Shown here in pieces: positions 34,730-44,747 of a stretch of DNA of 64,000 nt (position 1 is its first letter; each line of letters starts with the position of its first letter). The stretch lies in contig NZ_JYIW01000026.1 in assembly GCF_000956525.1 (NCBI RefSeq), positions 186,001 to 250,000 on the forward strand, given 5' to 3'. The position numbers were made by a program, and so were the translations under genes. The stretch comes from Microbacterium oxydans (GTDB lineage: Bacteria > Actinomycetota > Actinomycetes > Actinomycetales > Microbacteriaceae). The notes under the pieces are model-generated. The model was not told the DNA's origin, did not search any database, and saw only the letters and a program-made list of their open reading frames with translations.

Positions 34730-36021
34730 CAGCAGTCTTCCTCCTCGCCGGCGCGGTCCTGCTGGTCGCGTTCGGCGGCCTGATGGCCGCGATCGACGCA
34801 GCATTCGGCGTGAACTCGCGATCCGATCTCGAGGAGATGGGCTCGGAGGGCCGCAACGCGGCGCAGCTCGCGCGAATCGCCGCCGACCCTGAGGCGCATG
34901 TGAACGCGGTGGCGTTCATCCGTGTGCTCGCCGAGACCGCCGCCGCGGTGCTCGTCACGGTCGCGTTCATGTTCCTGATCGACAACATCTGGTGGGCGAT
35001 GCTCGCCGCCGCCGTCTTGATGACGGGGATCTCGTTCGTGCTGGTCGGGGCGAGCCCTCGAAAGTTCGGTCGGCAGCACGCCGACGGCATCCTGCGGGCG
35101 AATGCGCCGATCGTGCGAGGGGTGCGGATGATCCTCGGCCCGCTCGCGCAAGGACTCGTCGTGCTCGGCAACCGGGTGACGCCGGGCACCGGCCGGAGCT
35201 CGTTCAGCTCGGAGGAGCAGCTGTTGAGCATGGTCGACGAGGCTGCCTCGAACGACCTGATCGAGGCTGACGACCGCGACCTGATCCACTCGGTCTTCGA
35301 CTTCACCGACCAGTTCGTGCGCGCCGTCATGGTGCCCCGCACCGAGATGGTCACCGTCGATGCGACCTCCACCACGAGCGAGGCCATGTCGCTGTTCCTG
35401 CAGCGCGGCGTCTCTCGCATGCCGGTCGTCGACGACGAGGCCGACGACGTCGTGGGGGTGCTGTACCTCAAGGACCTGGTGCAGTTCGCCTTCCGCGACG
35501 AGAACGCCTGGCGCACGGCATCCATCGGTCCGATCGCACGACCGGCGACCTTCGTCCCCGAGTCGATGCGCGCCGAGACCCTGCTGCAGCAGATGAAGCG
35601 AGACGCCGTGCACGTGTGCCTCGTGATCGACGAGCATGGCGGGATCTCGGGCCTCGTGACCCTCGAGGACCTGATCGAGGAGCTCGTCGGCGAGATCTCC
35701 GACGAGTACGATCGGGTGTCGGCCGAGTTCGTGGACCTGGGCGACGGACGGTATCGCGTGAGCGCACGACTGTCGCTCGAAGACGTCGGCGACCTGTTCG
35801 GCCTCGAGCTCGAGGACGAGGAAGTCGATTCCATCGGGGGACTGCTCGGCAAAGCGCTCGGACAGGTGCCGCAGCCCGGTGCGACCGCGGTCGTCGATGG
35901 CCTGGTCCTGACCGGGGGCGCGTCACGAGGACGCGGCAGGGGAATCGCCACGGTGTTCGTCGAACGAGCGGCCATCGACACGGATGCAACTGAACATGAG
36001 GGAGATGGACGCGATGACTGA
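34726..36021 (+). CDS. CNNM/CBS-domain membrane protein (hemolysin/CorC family)
   Basis: This is a 431-residue protein. An N-terminal CNNM/DUF21 membrane domain has about three helices, the first being VFLLAGAVLLVAFGGLMAAI. A CBS pair follows (about 200-320), including MVPRTEMVTVDA, RMPVVDDEADDVVGVLYLKDL and CLVIDEHGGISGLVTLEDLIEELVGEI. The C-terminal CorC/HlyC domain is at about 330-415. Such proteins are implicated in magnesium and cobalt efflux. It sits in the ybeY-era cluster, where this family is routinely found. Translation is coupled to ybeY by ATGA, and its stop overlaps the start of era. Confidence 0.92.
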   Translation: MTAVFLLAGAVLLVAFGGLMAAIDAAFGVNSRSDLEEMGSEGRNAAQLARIAADPEAHVNAVAFIRVLAETAAAVLVTVAFMFLIDNIWWAMLAAAVLMTGISFVLVGASPRKFGRQHADGILRANAPIVRGVRMILGPLAQGLVVLGNRVTPGTGRSSFSSEEQLLSMVDEAASNDLIEADDRDLIHSVFDFTDQFVRAVMVPRTEMVTVDATSTTSEAMSLFLQRGVSRMPVVDDEADDVVGVLYLKDLVQFAFRDENAWRTASIGPIARPATFVPESMRAETLLQQMKRDAVHVCLVIDEHGGISGLVTLEDLIEELVGEISDEYDRVSAEFVDLGDGRYRVSARLSLEDVGDLFGLELEDEEVDSIGGLLGKALGQVPQPGATAVVDGLVLTGGASRGRGRGIATVFVERAAIDTDATEHEGDGRDD

Positions 36022-36913
36022 CCAGACACGGAGCGGCTTCGTGACGTTCGTCGGACGCCCGAACGTGGGCAAGTCCACACTCACGAACGCCCTCGTGGGC
36101 GAGAAGATCGCCATCACCAGCGAGAAGCCGCAGACCACGCGGCGGGCGATCCGCGGCATCGTGAACCGCCCTGAGGGGCAGCTCGTGATCGTCGACACCC
36201 CTGGCATCCACAAGCCGCGCACCCTGCTCGGCGAGCGCCTGAACGACCTGGTCGACCAGGTGCTCGGCGACGTCGACGTGATCGGCTTCTGCGTGCCGGC
36301 CACCGAGAAGGTCGGGCCGGGCGACCGCCGCATCGCGGCTTCGCTCGACGGGTACCCGCGTGCGAAGAAGGTCGCGATCGTCACGAAGACCGATGCGGCT
36401 GGCCGCGACGAGATCACCGAACGGCTGCTCGAGGTCGACGCCCTCCGTGAGGACTGGGCAGCGGTCGTGCCGCTCTCGGCGCTCACCCGTGATCAGCTGG
36501 AGGTGCTCGCGGACGAGCTGCTGACGCTGATGCCCAAGGGCCCAGCGCTCTACGCCGAGGGCATCACCACTGATGAGTCCGACGAGGACCGCATCGCCGA
36601 GATGATCCGTGAAGCCGCGCTCGAGGGCGTTCGTGATGAGCTGCCGCACTCGATCGCGGTGATCATCGACGAGGTGTCGGTGCGCGAGGACAACAGCAAC
36701 CTCACGGATGTGCACGCGCAGATCGTCGTCGAGCGCGACAGCCAGAAGGCGATCATCATCGGACACAAGGGCAAGCGCCTTCGCGATGTCGGCGCGCGAG
36801 CGCGGGTCGGCATCGAGGAGCTGCTCGGCACGCGGGTCTTCCTCGGCCTGCACGTCAAGGTCGCGAAGGAATGGCAGCGCGACCCGAAGCAGCTGGGCAA
36901 GCTCGGGTTCTGA
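36014..36913 (+). CDS. era: GTPase Era
   Basis: This is a 299-residue ribosome-assembly GTPase. The G domain has GRPNVGKS (residues 14-21), the effector region TTRRAIRGIV, DTPGIHKP, and TKTD. The C-terminal KH domain has HKGKRLRDVGARARVGIEELLG, which binds the 3' end of 16S rRNA. The start MTDQTRSGFV was chosen by family length; in-frame ATGs at 35984, 35996 and 36005 lie inside the preceding gene. It closes the cluster phoH-ybeY-CNNM-era. Confidence 0.95.
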   Translation: MTDQTRSGFVTFVGRPNVGKSTLTNALVGEKIAITSEKPQTTRRAIRGIVNRPEGQLVIVDTPGIHKPRTLLGERLNDLVDQVLGDVDVIGFCVPATEKVGPGDRRIAASLDGYPRAKKVAIVTKTDAAGRDEITERLLEVDALREDWAAVVPLSALTRDQLEVLADELLTLMPKGPALYAEGITTDESDEDRIAEMIREAALEGVRDELPHSIAVIIDEVSVREDNSNLTDVHAQIVVERDSQKAIIIGHKGKRLRDVGARARVGIEELLGTRVFLGLHVKVAKEWQRDPKQLGKLGF

Positions 36914-36942
36914 CCCGCTGACCGGATGACGGAAGCAGGACC

Positions 36943-37884
36943 GTGATGATCGCACGACACTGGATCGCCCCGACGTGGGGTTCGCCGGAGGCCTGGGAGT
37001 TCGTCGAGGACGAGGTGCCTCCGCCCCGCACGGGCGAGGTCACGATCCGTGTCCACGCCGCCGGCGTCAACCCAGCGGATGCCAAACACGTTGCGGCTCC
37101 GCGTGACGACCTCGCGCTGCCGGTACCGATCGGATACGAGATCTCGGGGGAGATCACCGCGATCGGCCCGGACACGGCGATCGGATCGGGCCCGGCGGTG
37201 ATCGGCGACGAGGTGATCGCGTTCCGTGTGTACGGCGGATACGCCACCGAGATCACGGTGGCGGCATCGAAGGCGTTCGCGAAACCGTCGACGCTGACGC
37301 ATCCGGAAGCGGCGAACCTGCTGCTCGCCGGCACGACCGCCGCTGAGATGCTCGCGGTCACCGGAGCCGCACCGGGCGAGACGATCGTGCTGCACGGCGC
37401 CTCGGGCGCGGTTGGCGTGAGCGTGCTGCAGCAGGCGCGGCTGCGCGGCATCCGTGTGATCGGCACCGCGAGCGAGAACCGCTTCGACGTCGTCCGACAG
37501 TTCGGGGGCGTCCCGGTGGTCTACGGGTCGGGCCTGGAGAAGCGCATCCGGGACGCAGCGGACGCACCGATCGCCGCCTCGCTCGACGCTGTCGGCACGG
37601 ACGAAGCCGTCGACGTCTCGTTGGCGCTGGTCGCCGACCGGGCTCGCATCGTCACGATCGCCGCGTTCGGACGGGCCTCGGCCGACGGCATCCGGGCCAT
37701 CGCCGGCTCCATGCCCGACAGCGCGCGGTTCCGCGACGAGGCGCGCGGAGCATTGACCGCCCTGGCGCAGAACGGCGACCTCGTCGTGCCCGTCGCCCGC
37801 ACGTTCCCGCTCGACCGGGCGCCCGCCGCCCATCGATTCCTGGCGACCGGCCACCCAGGTGGCAAGCTCGCGCTGATCCCGTGA
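36943..37884 (+). CDS. Quinone-oxidoreductase-like NADPH dehydrogenase (MDR family)
   Basis: This is a 313-residue medium-chain dehydrogenase/reductase without the catalytic or structural zinc cysteines, hence of the zinc-free quinone oxidoreductase type. The GroES-like N-terminus has VHAAGVNPADAK. The Rossmann part has GETIVLHGASGAVGVSVLQQARLRGIRVIGTASENR, which fits NADPH preference. The C-terminus ends AAHRFLATGHPGGKLALIP. The substrate is unknown. The start is GTG 36943 or ATG 36946. It converges with the lipoprotein gene, one base between the stops. Confidence 0.86.
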   Translation: MMIARHWIAPTWGSPEAWEFVEDEVPPPRTGEVTIRVHAAGVNPADAKHVAAPRDDLALPVPIGYEISGEITAIGPDTAIGSGPAVIGDEVIAFRVYGGYATEITVAASKAFAKPSTLTHPEAANLLLAGTTAAEMLAVTGAAPGETIVLHGASGAVGVSVLQQARLRGIRVIGTASENRFDVVRQFGGVPVVYGSGLEKRIRDAADAPIAASLDAVGTDEAVDVSLALVADRARIVTIAAFGRASADGIRAIAGSMPDSARFRDEARGALTALAQNGDLVVPVARTFPLDRAPAAHRFLATGHPGGKLALIP

Positions 37885-37885
37885 G

Positions 37886-38536
37886 TCAGTCGATCTCCCG
37901 GAGCGCCGAGCTCACCACGACCACATCGTCGCCGTACTGGGCATCCGCGGCATCCTGGATCGTGCCGTCGTCCCACACGACCTGCACCCAGACGTAGCCG
38001 CGTTCTGTCGACACGGTCAGCGCGTCGTTCCCGAGGCGAGACGTCACGTCGTCCTGCACGCTGGCGAGCTCGGCGGCGTCCGTGGTGCCGTCGACGCCGT
38101 CGGTGGGATCAGCCGGCGCGATCGGGTCGAACAGGGCGAGCATGATGGGCGGATCGGTGTTCGTGTACCGCTCACCGTCGTATGTGCCGTACACGGCATA
38201 TGTTCCCCAGGTCGTATCGCCGCTGGTCTCGCTGCCGTCGACGCCGTCCCACGTCCAAGCGTCCAGCGGGATGCCGGTGCACTGCGGCGGGTACGACTCG
38301 GCGACTGCACCGAGGCAGAGCTGCACATCGCCGGCGACATCCATCACGGTGCCGGTGGCGATGACCCTGCCGTCCGGCAGACCAGGGCGCGCAGCCTCGA
38401 TACCCGCGCCGACCGGGGCGCCGGTGCTGGTCGGGGCTGGGGAGCTGCCAGGGCCGGCGGCGCAGGCGCTCAAGACGAGGAGCCCGACGATGGATGCGGC
38501 GGAGGCGAAGACGAGGCGACGCTGCAGTGTGCTCAT
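37886..38536 (-). CDS. Putative lipoprotein, 216 residues
   Basis: The start MSTLQRRLVFASAASIVGLL leads to lipobox VLSAC with an invariant Cys and a Ser/Pro/Thr-rich linker (PGSSPAPTSTG). The mature domain has RVIATGTVMDVAGDVQLCLGAV, a second Cys in PPQCTG, and DAWTWDGVDG. It has the look of a small beta-barrel surface lipoprotein found across Microbacteriaceae. No function is recognised. It is divergent from the leuA leader region. Confidence 0.72.
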   Translation of the reverse strand: MSTLQRRLVFASAASIVGLLVLSACAAGPGSSPAPTSTGAPVGAGIEAARPGLPDGRVIATGTVMDVAGDVQLCLGAVAESYPPQCTGIPLDAWTWDGVDGSETSGDTTWGTYAVYGTYDGERYTNTDPPIMLALFDPIAPADPTDGVDGTTDAAELASVQDDVTSRLGNDALTVSTERGYVWVQVVWDDGTIQDAADAQYGDDVVVVSSALREID

Positions 38537-38600
38537 GCTCAGGAGTGTCAACCGTCGCAGGATCGTCTCAACACGGTCTGACGTGGGTGGGCTTCCCTGC

Positions 38601-38606
38601 TAGCAT
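38601..38606 (+). promoter_or_regulatory. Leaderless -10 box of the leuA leader peptide
   Basis: TAGCAT plus 6 bases leads to the leader ATG at 38613. TCTGAC at 38577-38582 could be the -35 with an 18-base spacer. Confidence 0.6.
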
Positions 38607-38612
38607 GACGAC

Positions 38613-38643
38613 ATGCCTTTCGGCGGTCTGCTTCTTCTTAGCT

Positions 38644-38660
<17 letters not shown>
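38613..38660 (+). CDS. leuA leader peptide with four consecutive Leu codons
   Basis: The 15-codon ORF MPFGGLLLLSCRDES is leaderless, contains CTG-CTT-CTT-CTT, and ends in TAA. It lies 70 bases before leuA. Leucine starvation should stall a ribosome at the Leu run, just before an 11-base-pair stem whose left arm is the last codons of this ORF. This is the classic layout of leucine-dependent attenuation. CTT is a rare-looking Leu codon in this GC-rich window, which would sharpen the response. Confidence 0.75.
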
Positions 38661-40485
<1,825 letters not shown>

Positions 40486-40493
40486 CGCTGGGG

Positions 40494-40562
40494 CCCTTCG
40501 ACGGGCTCAGGGACCCAGCAAGTGGGTCGCTGAGCCTGTCGAAGCGTGCGACGGGCTCAGGG
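40494..40562. repeat. Dispersed hairpin repeat, copy 2
   Basis: CCCTTCGACGGGCTCAGGGACCC is followed by a short loop, then GGGTCGCTGAGCCTGTCGAAGC, forming a long imperfect hairpin; a further half-copy GCGACGGGCTCAGGG follows. It shares its right arm with copy 1 at 32680-32731. It probably terminates leuA and also supplies the TGA stop of the convergent TRIC-type gene. Confidence 0.7.
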
Positions 40563-41243
40563 CTTGACGATCGCGATGGCGCCCGTCTCGGCGGCGACTT
40601 TGCGGCGATAGATGCGACGCTGCTCCGGCAGCGAGACGTCGAAGGTGACCGCGAGGATGCGGATGACAGTGGTCACGGCTATGCCGGCGACGGCCGCGAT
40701 CGTGATGGGCATCCCCAGTGCCACGGCGATCACGATGAACGTGCATCCTGCACCCGCGGCGACCGCGTAGAGCGAGCCGACGTGCATGATCGCGGTCGGG
40801 AGTCCCATCAGCATGTCGCGGAGCACGCTCCCACCGACGGCGGCGCAGACGCCGATGAAGACAGCCGGCACCTCGGGGATGCCGAAGGCGAGCGCCTTGC
40901 TCGTCCCGAAAGCGCCGAACATCCCGATCACCACGGCGTCGAGCACCACGATCGCCGTGTTCAGTCGGGTGAAGAGTCCCGCGAGCAGCATGCCGAGCAG
41001 CGCTGCTCCACCGGCGGTGACCAGGTACCACTGATTCTGCAGCGTCGCGGGCGTCTGACCGAGCAGGATGTCGCGGATGAGTCCGCCGCCCATGCCGATC
41101 ATGATCCCGATGATGGCGACGCCGAGCCAGTCGAGCCGTCGCTGCCCCTGGAAGCCCGACGCGAACATCGCGCCCTGCACTCCGCCGAGGCCGACGCCGA
41201 GCAGGTCCGCCCAGAGCGGAATGGTGAAGAGCGGTTCGGTCAC
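40557..41243 (-). CDS. Trimeric intracellular cation channel (TRIC/UPF0126) family protein
   Basis: This is a 228-residue membrane protein with seven predicted helices arranged as two related halves. [15 protein letters not shown] with [11 protein letters not shown] is repeated as [15 protein letters not shown] with [11 protein letters not shown]. This double GG.(I/V)LRD signature is diagnostic. Prokaryotic TRIC channels conduct K+ and Na+. The GTG start at 41243 is preceded by a GACAAT-N6 leaderless-like box. The stop codon lies within the hairpin repeat. It is divergent from recO, with only 34 bases between the two start codons. Confidence 0.85.
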   Translation of the reverse strand: MTEPLFTIPLWADLLGVGLGGVQGAMFASGFQGQRRLDWLGVAIIGIMIGMGGGLIRDILLGQTPATLQNQWYLVTAGGAALLGMLLAGLFTRLNTAIVVLDAVVIGMFGAFGTSKALAFGIPEVPAVFIGVCAAVGGSVLRDMLMGLPTAIMHVGSLYAVAAGAGCTFIVIAVALGMPITIAAVAGIAVTTVIRILAVTFDVSLPEQRRIYRRKVAAETGAIAIVKP

Positions 41244-41249
41244 CCGTCC

Positions 41250-41255
41250 ATTGTC
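41250..41255 (-). promoter_or_regulatory. Candidate leaderless -10 box of the TRIC-type gene
   Basis: On the minus strand GACAAT plus 6 bases leads to the GTG at 41243. It differs from TANNNT in its first base. Confidence 0.4.
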
Positions 41256-41265
41256 GCGCACGGAG

Positions 41266-41271
41266 GATAAT
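41266..41271 (+). promoter_or_regulatory. Leaderless -10 box of recO
   Basis: GATAAT plus 6 bases leads to the GTG at 41278. It lies 10 bases from the oppositely oriented TRIC -10, so the two promoters overlap. Confidence 0.5.
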
Positions 41272-41277
41272 CGAACA

Positions 41278-42018
41278 GTGCCGACCTACCGAGACGAAGC
41301 GGTGATCCTGCGCACCCACAAACTGGGTGAGGCGGATCGCATCGTGATCATGCTGTCTCGGCGGCACGGCAAGATCCGCGCCGTCGCGAAGGGCGTCCGT
41401 CGCACCTCGTCGAAGTTCGGGTCTCGCCTCGAGCCGTTCATGGTGGCCGATGTGCAGCTGTATCAGGGACGATCGCTCGACATCGTGCAGCAGGCGGAGT
41501 CGCTCGGTGCGTATGGCTCCGAGATCGCCGTGCACTACGACCGCTACACCGCAGCGAGCGCGATGGTCGAGACCGCCGACCGGCTCAGCGACTCCGAAGC
41601 GACGTCCGATCAATACCTGCTGCTCGTGGGCGGACTCCGGGCGCTCTCACGCGGCGAGCATGTGCCGCGCAGCATCCTGGATTCGTATCTGCTGCGCGTC
41701 ATGGCGCTGTCTGGCTGGGCGCCCTCGTTCGACGACTGCGCCCGCTGCGGGACCCCCGGCCCGCACACCACCTTCGTCGCGCAGCTCGGCGGGGTCGTCT
41801 GCAGCCAGTGCGCGCCGGCCGGAAGTCCCCGCGTGGCCGAGAAGACGCTCGAACTGCTCCGGTCGCTGCTCCGCGGCGATTGGGATGCCGTCGACGCGGC
41901 GAGCGTGGCTGAGACGTCGGCCGCATCCGGCCTCGTCGGCGCCTATGCGCAGTGGCATCTGGAGCGCGGCATCCGCTCGTTGGCACACGTCATCGACCAG
42001 TCAGGAGAAGCCCGGTGA
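41278..42018 (+). CDS. recO: DNA repair protein RecO
   Basis: This is a 246-residue recombination mediator of the RecFOR pathway. The N-terminal OB fold has [25 protein letters not shown] and [25 protein letters not shown]. The helical domain contains a four-Cys zinc site (CARCG and CSQC). It loads RecA on SSB-coated DNA. The start GTG 41278 gives VPTYRDEA and is set by the leaderless -10 box. Its TGA overlaps the uppS GTG as GTGA. Confidence 0.93.
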   Translation: MPTYRDEAVILRTHKLGEADRIVIMLSRRHGKIRAVAKGVRRTSSKFGSRLEPFMVADVQLYQGRSLDIVQQAESLGAYGSEIAVHYDRYTAASAMVETADRLSDSEATSDQYLLLVGGLRALSRGEHVPRSILDSYLLRVMALSGWAPSFDDCARCGTPGPHTTFVAQLGGVVCSQCAPAGSPRVAEKTLELLRSLLRGDWDAVDAASVAETSAASGLVGAYAQWHLERGIRSLAHVIDQSGEAR

Positions 42019-42818
42019 GTCCGAAGTCCTACACGCACAAGGATGCCGTGGCGTACCGCCCGCTCGACTGGACGGGGAAGTACCCACCCGAGTTCCCGGC
42101 GGTGCCCGACCACGTCGCGGTCGTCATGGACGGCAACGGCCGCTGGGCGAACCGTCGAGGACTCAGCCGCATCGAGGGGCACAAGGCGGGGGAGGAGGTG
42201 CTGCTCGATGTGGTCGCCGGCGCGATCCAGGCGGGCGTCAAGCATCTCTCCGTGTATGCGTTCTCGACCGAGAACTGGGCGCGCTCTCCCGAGGAGGTGC
42301 GCTTCCTCATGGGCTACAACCGCGACGTGCTGCACCGTCGGCGCGATCAGCTCAACGAGTGGGGAGTGCGCGTGCGTTGGGCCGGCCGCAAGCCCCGGCT
42401 CTGGGGCAGCGTGATCAAGGAGCTGCAGTATGCGGAGCAGCTGACGCGCGGTAACGACGTGTTGACGCTCACGATGTGCGTCAACTACGGCGGACGGGTG
42501 GAGCTCGTCGATGCGATGCGGGCGATCGCCGCTGATGTCGCAGCCGGTCGGGTGAAGCCGAATGCGATCAGCGAGAAGATGATCCGCCGGAACCTCTACG
42601 TGCCGGACATGCCCGATGTCGATCTGTTCCTACGGAGCTCCGGCGAGCAGCGCACCTCGAACTTCCTGCTGTGGGAGTCCGCGTACGCCGAGATGGTCTT
42701 CCTCGACACCCTGTGGCCGGACTTCTCACGCGAGGAGCTGTGGCGCGCGATCGCCGTCTATCTCTCTCGCGACCGTCGCTTCGGCGGCGCGATCGACGTG
42801 CCGGACGCGCCGGCCTGA
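42015..42818 (+). CDS. uppS: Isoprenyl (undecaprenyl) diphosphate synthase
   Basis: This is a 267-residue cis-prenyltransferase that makes the polyprenyl diphosphate carrier for cell-wall synthesis. The first motif is [14 protein letters not shown], with catalytic Asp39. VYAFSTENW and a C-terminal block [29 protein letters not shown] follow. The recO-uppS order is standard in actinobacteria, and the GTGA overlap couples their translation. The last 61 bases overlap the end of the convergent P-loop gene, so both proteins are encoded on opposite strands there. Confidence 0.95.
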   Translation: MSPKSYTHKDAVAYRPLDWTGKYPPEFPAVPDHVAVVMDGNGRWANRRGLSRIEGHKAGEEVLLDVVAGAIQAGVKHLSVYAFSTENWARSPEEVRFLMGYNRDVLHRRRDQLNEWGVRVRWAGRKPRLWGSVIKELQYAEQLTRGNDVLTLTMCVNYGGRVELVDAMRAIAADVAAGRVKPNAISEKMIRRNLYVPDMPDVDLFLRSSGEQRTSNFLLWESAYAEMVFLDTLWPDFSREELWRAIAVYLSRDRRFGGAIDVPDAPA

Positions 42819-43369
42819 GCCTGGAGCCAGCGCTCCGCCTCGCGGGGGTGCCGGAGCCGCACGACCGTGAGGTGCGGGAACTGCGCGGTGACCTCGGGCA
42901 TCCGTTCGTGCCACTTGTGCAGCGTCTTGGTCTGCCACGCGAGGATGTTCTCCTCCGGGTCGCCCCGGAACATCCGCCAGATCGGCTTCTCCACGTTGTC
43001 GTTCCACATCCTGGTGCGCAGGATGCTGCGGCTCAGCGTGCGTCGGAGCAGCCGAGTCCGCACGACCCGGTACGGGTAGTCCAGCCAGATCGCGAGGTGC
43101 GCTCGAGGGGTGAGGATCTCGTCGGTTCCCTTGCTGGTGTACTGCCACTCGGTGACCCAGCGGTCCTCCGCCGCGAACGCTCGCACGTCGTCGATGAACT
43201 CGGGACGAGGCGTCCAGTCGGGGCCGTGGAAGAGCCCGTCGATCTCGACGTGACGGAGGTCCCACAACTCGGCGATCCGTCCGGACAGCGTCGTCTTGCC
43301 GGATCCGGTGACCCCGGCGACGAGCACCCGCTCCGGCCTCATCGGCAGCGGATCATCGGCAGAGAGCAT
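42758..43369 (-). CDS. Small P-loop kinase-like protein (AAA/topology-modulation type)
   Basis: This is a 203-residue nucleotide-binding protein of the adenylate-kinase-like or DNA topology modulation (FlaR-like) group. Walker [10 protein letters not shown] is at about 19-27, the acceptor-site helix is [41 protein letters not shown] resembles the lid, and a Trp-rich C-terminal part follows. Its real phosphate acceptor is unknown. The start is supported by a leaderless -10 box. The 3' end overlaps uppS on the other strand by 61 bases. Confidence 0.8.
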   Translation of the reverse strand: MLSADDPLPMRPERVLVAGVTGSGKTTLSGRIAELWDLRHVEIDGLFHGPDWTPRPEFIDDVRAFAAEDRWVTEWQYTSKGTDEILTPRAHLAIWLDYPYRVVRTRLLRRTLSRSILRTRMWNDNVEKPIWRMFRGDPEENILAWQTKTLHKWHERMPEVTAQFPHLTVVRLRHPREAERWLQAQAGASGTSIAPPKRRSRER

Positions 43370-43375
43370 CCGAGC

Positions 43376-43381
43376 ATCCTA
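43376..43381 (-). promoter_or_regulatory. Leaderless -10 box of the P-loop kinase gene
   Basis: On the minus strand TAGGAT plus 6 bases leads to the ATG at 43369. Confidence 0.55.
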
Positions 43382-43435
43382 TCCGCGGCGGGCCTCCACG
43401 GAATAGCTCAGGGGCGCATGGGGTTGGATGGTGGT

Positions 43436-44122
43436 GTGAGCCAACCCATCTCGATCGACATCTGGTCCGACATCGCCTGCCCGTGGTGCTACATCGGCAA
43501 GCGCAACCTGGAGAAGGGGCTCGAAGCCGTCTCCGCCGACGACGACGCCCCCGAGGTGAACGTCACATTCCACTCGTTCGAGCTGTCTCCCGACACTCCC
43601 GTCGACTTCGACGGTGACGAGATCGACTTCCTCGCCGGCCACAAGGGCATGCCCCGCGACCAGGTCGAGCAGATGCTGTCGAACGTGACCGGTGTCGCGA
43701 AGGGCGCTGGGCTCGAGTACCGCTTCGACCTGCTGCAGCACACGAACACCGTCAAGGCGCATGAGCTCCTGCACTTCGCGAAGGCTGCCGGCCGGCAGCA
43801 CGAGATGGAGGAGCGGCTCATGTCCGCCTACTTCACCGAGGGCAAGCACGTCGGCCGCATCGACGATCTCGTGGCTCTCGCCGCCGAGGTCGGACTCGAC
43901 GCGGATGCCGCGCGCGAGGCACTCGAGTCGGCACGCCACCTGCCCGACGTCCGCCAGGATCAGGATCAGGCCCGCGCCTACGGCATCCAGGGCGTGCCGT
44001 TCTTCGTGATCGACGGGCAGTACGGCATCAGCGGCGCCCAGCCGCCTGCAGCCTTCGAGAACGTCCTGCGCGACCTCTGGTCGAAGCGCGGCCAATCCGA
44101 AGACCAGGCTGCCGCGGTCTGA
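43436..44122 (+). CDS. DsbA-family FrnE-like oxidoreductase
   Basis: This 228-residue cytoplasmic thioredoxin-fold protein resembles FrnE/2-hydroxychromene isomerase-like DsbA members. The active-site motif is CPWC (residues 15-18) in IWSDIACPWCYIGKRNLEKGL. A helical insertion follows, and the cis-Pro region is GIQGVPFFVIDGQYGISGAQPP. It has no signal peptide, so it acts inside the cell, probably in redox homeostasis. Start GTG 43436 (VSQPISID) fits the family. It ends at a strong bidirectional terminator facing the glutathione peroxidase gene. Confidence 0.88.
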   Translation: MSQPISIDIWSDIACPWCYIGKRNLEKGLEAVSADDDAPEVNVTFHSFELSPDTPVDFDGDEIDFLAGHKGMPRDQVEQMLSNVTGVAKGAGLEYRFDLLQHTNTVKAHELLHFAKAAGRQHEMEERLMSAYFTEGKHVGRIDDLVALAAEVGLDADAAREALESARHLPDVRQDQDQARAYGIQGVPFFVIDGQYGISGAQPPAAFENVLRDLWSKRGQSEDQAAAV

Positions 44123-44135
44123 CACCGCCCACACG

Positions 44136-44178
44136 AACGCGCCCCCGCCACCTGTCGTCCAGGCGGAGGGGGCGCGTT
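44136..44178. terminator. Bidirectional terminator between the DsbA-family and glutathione peroxidase genes
   Basis: AACGCGCCCCCGCC and GGCGGAGGGGGCGCGTT form a long stem around a 12-base loop between two convergent genes. Confidence 0.7.
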
Positions 44179-44192
44179 CTGTCGTCAGGGGG

Positions 44193-44687
44193 TCAGCGTG
44201 TGAGCGCGCCCTCGATCGCGGTGACGATCTCAGGGTCGTTCGGCTTCTGCTTCGGACGGAAGCGGAGCACCTCGCCGTCGGGCAGCACGAGGAACTTCTC
44301 GAAGTTCCACTCGACGCGCCCGGCCTTGCCGCCGGCATCCGGGGCCTCCTTGAGCGCCTTGTAGAGGTCTGCGGCGTTCCTGCCGTTGACCTTCACCTTG
44401 TCGTTGACGGGGAAGCTCACGCCGTACGTCGTGGAGCAGAACTCCAGGATCTCGTCGACCGACCCGGGCTCCTGGCCGAAGAACTGGTTGCACGGGAACC
44501 CCACGACGGAGAAGCCCCGGTCGCCGTACAGACGCTGCAACTCCTCGAGCTGCTCGTACTGCGGAGTCAGCCCGCATTTCGAGGCGACGTTGACCACGAG
44601 CACGACATCCGCGCCGAGATCATCGAGGGTCTTCTCATTGCCCTGAGCGTCAGTGAAGGGGATCGAACGGAGGGTGGAATCGGTCAT
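44193..44687 (-). CDS. Glutathione peroxidase-family thiol peroxidase
   Basis: This is a 164-residue GPx-fold peroxidase. The peroxidatic Cys38 is in VVNVASKCGLTPQY, the Gln is in GFPCNQFFGQEP (whose Cys is the usual resolving residue), and the Trp is in RVEWNFEKFLV. Cys, not selenocysteine, is encoded. Such actinobacterial enzymes are generally thioredoxin- or mycothiol-linked rather than glutathione-dependent. The start MTDSTLRS is supported by a leaderless -10 box, and the gene is divergent from dusB. Confidence 0.93.
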   Translation of the reverse strand: MTDSTLRSIPFTDAQGNEKTLDDLGADVVLVVNVASKCGLTPQYEQLEELQRLYGDRGFSVVGFPCNQFFGQEPGSVDEILEFCSTTYGVSFPVNDKVKVNGRNAADLYKALKEAPDAGGKAGRVEWNFEKFLVLPDGEVLRFRPKQKPNDPEIVTAIEGALTR

Positions 44688-44694
44688 AGTGCAC

Positions 44695-44700
44695 AGCTTA
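44695..44700 (-). promoter_or_regulatory. Leaderless -10 box of the glutathione peroxidase gene
   Basis: On the minus strand TAAGCT plus 7 bases leads to the ATG at 44687. Confidence 0.55.
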
Positions 44701-44747
44701 GATCGATGGGGCACCATGGGCTCCGGGTCTGGGAGAATGGACAGGAT

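Noticed and set aside
44193..44687. Selenocysteine in the glutathione peroxidase
   Set aside because: The active-site codon is a normal Cys codon (ASKCGLT) and no SECIS-like requirement arises.
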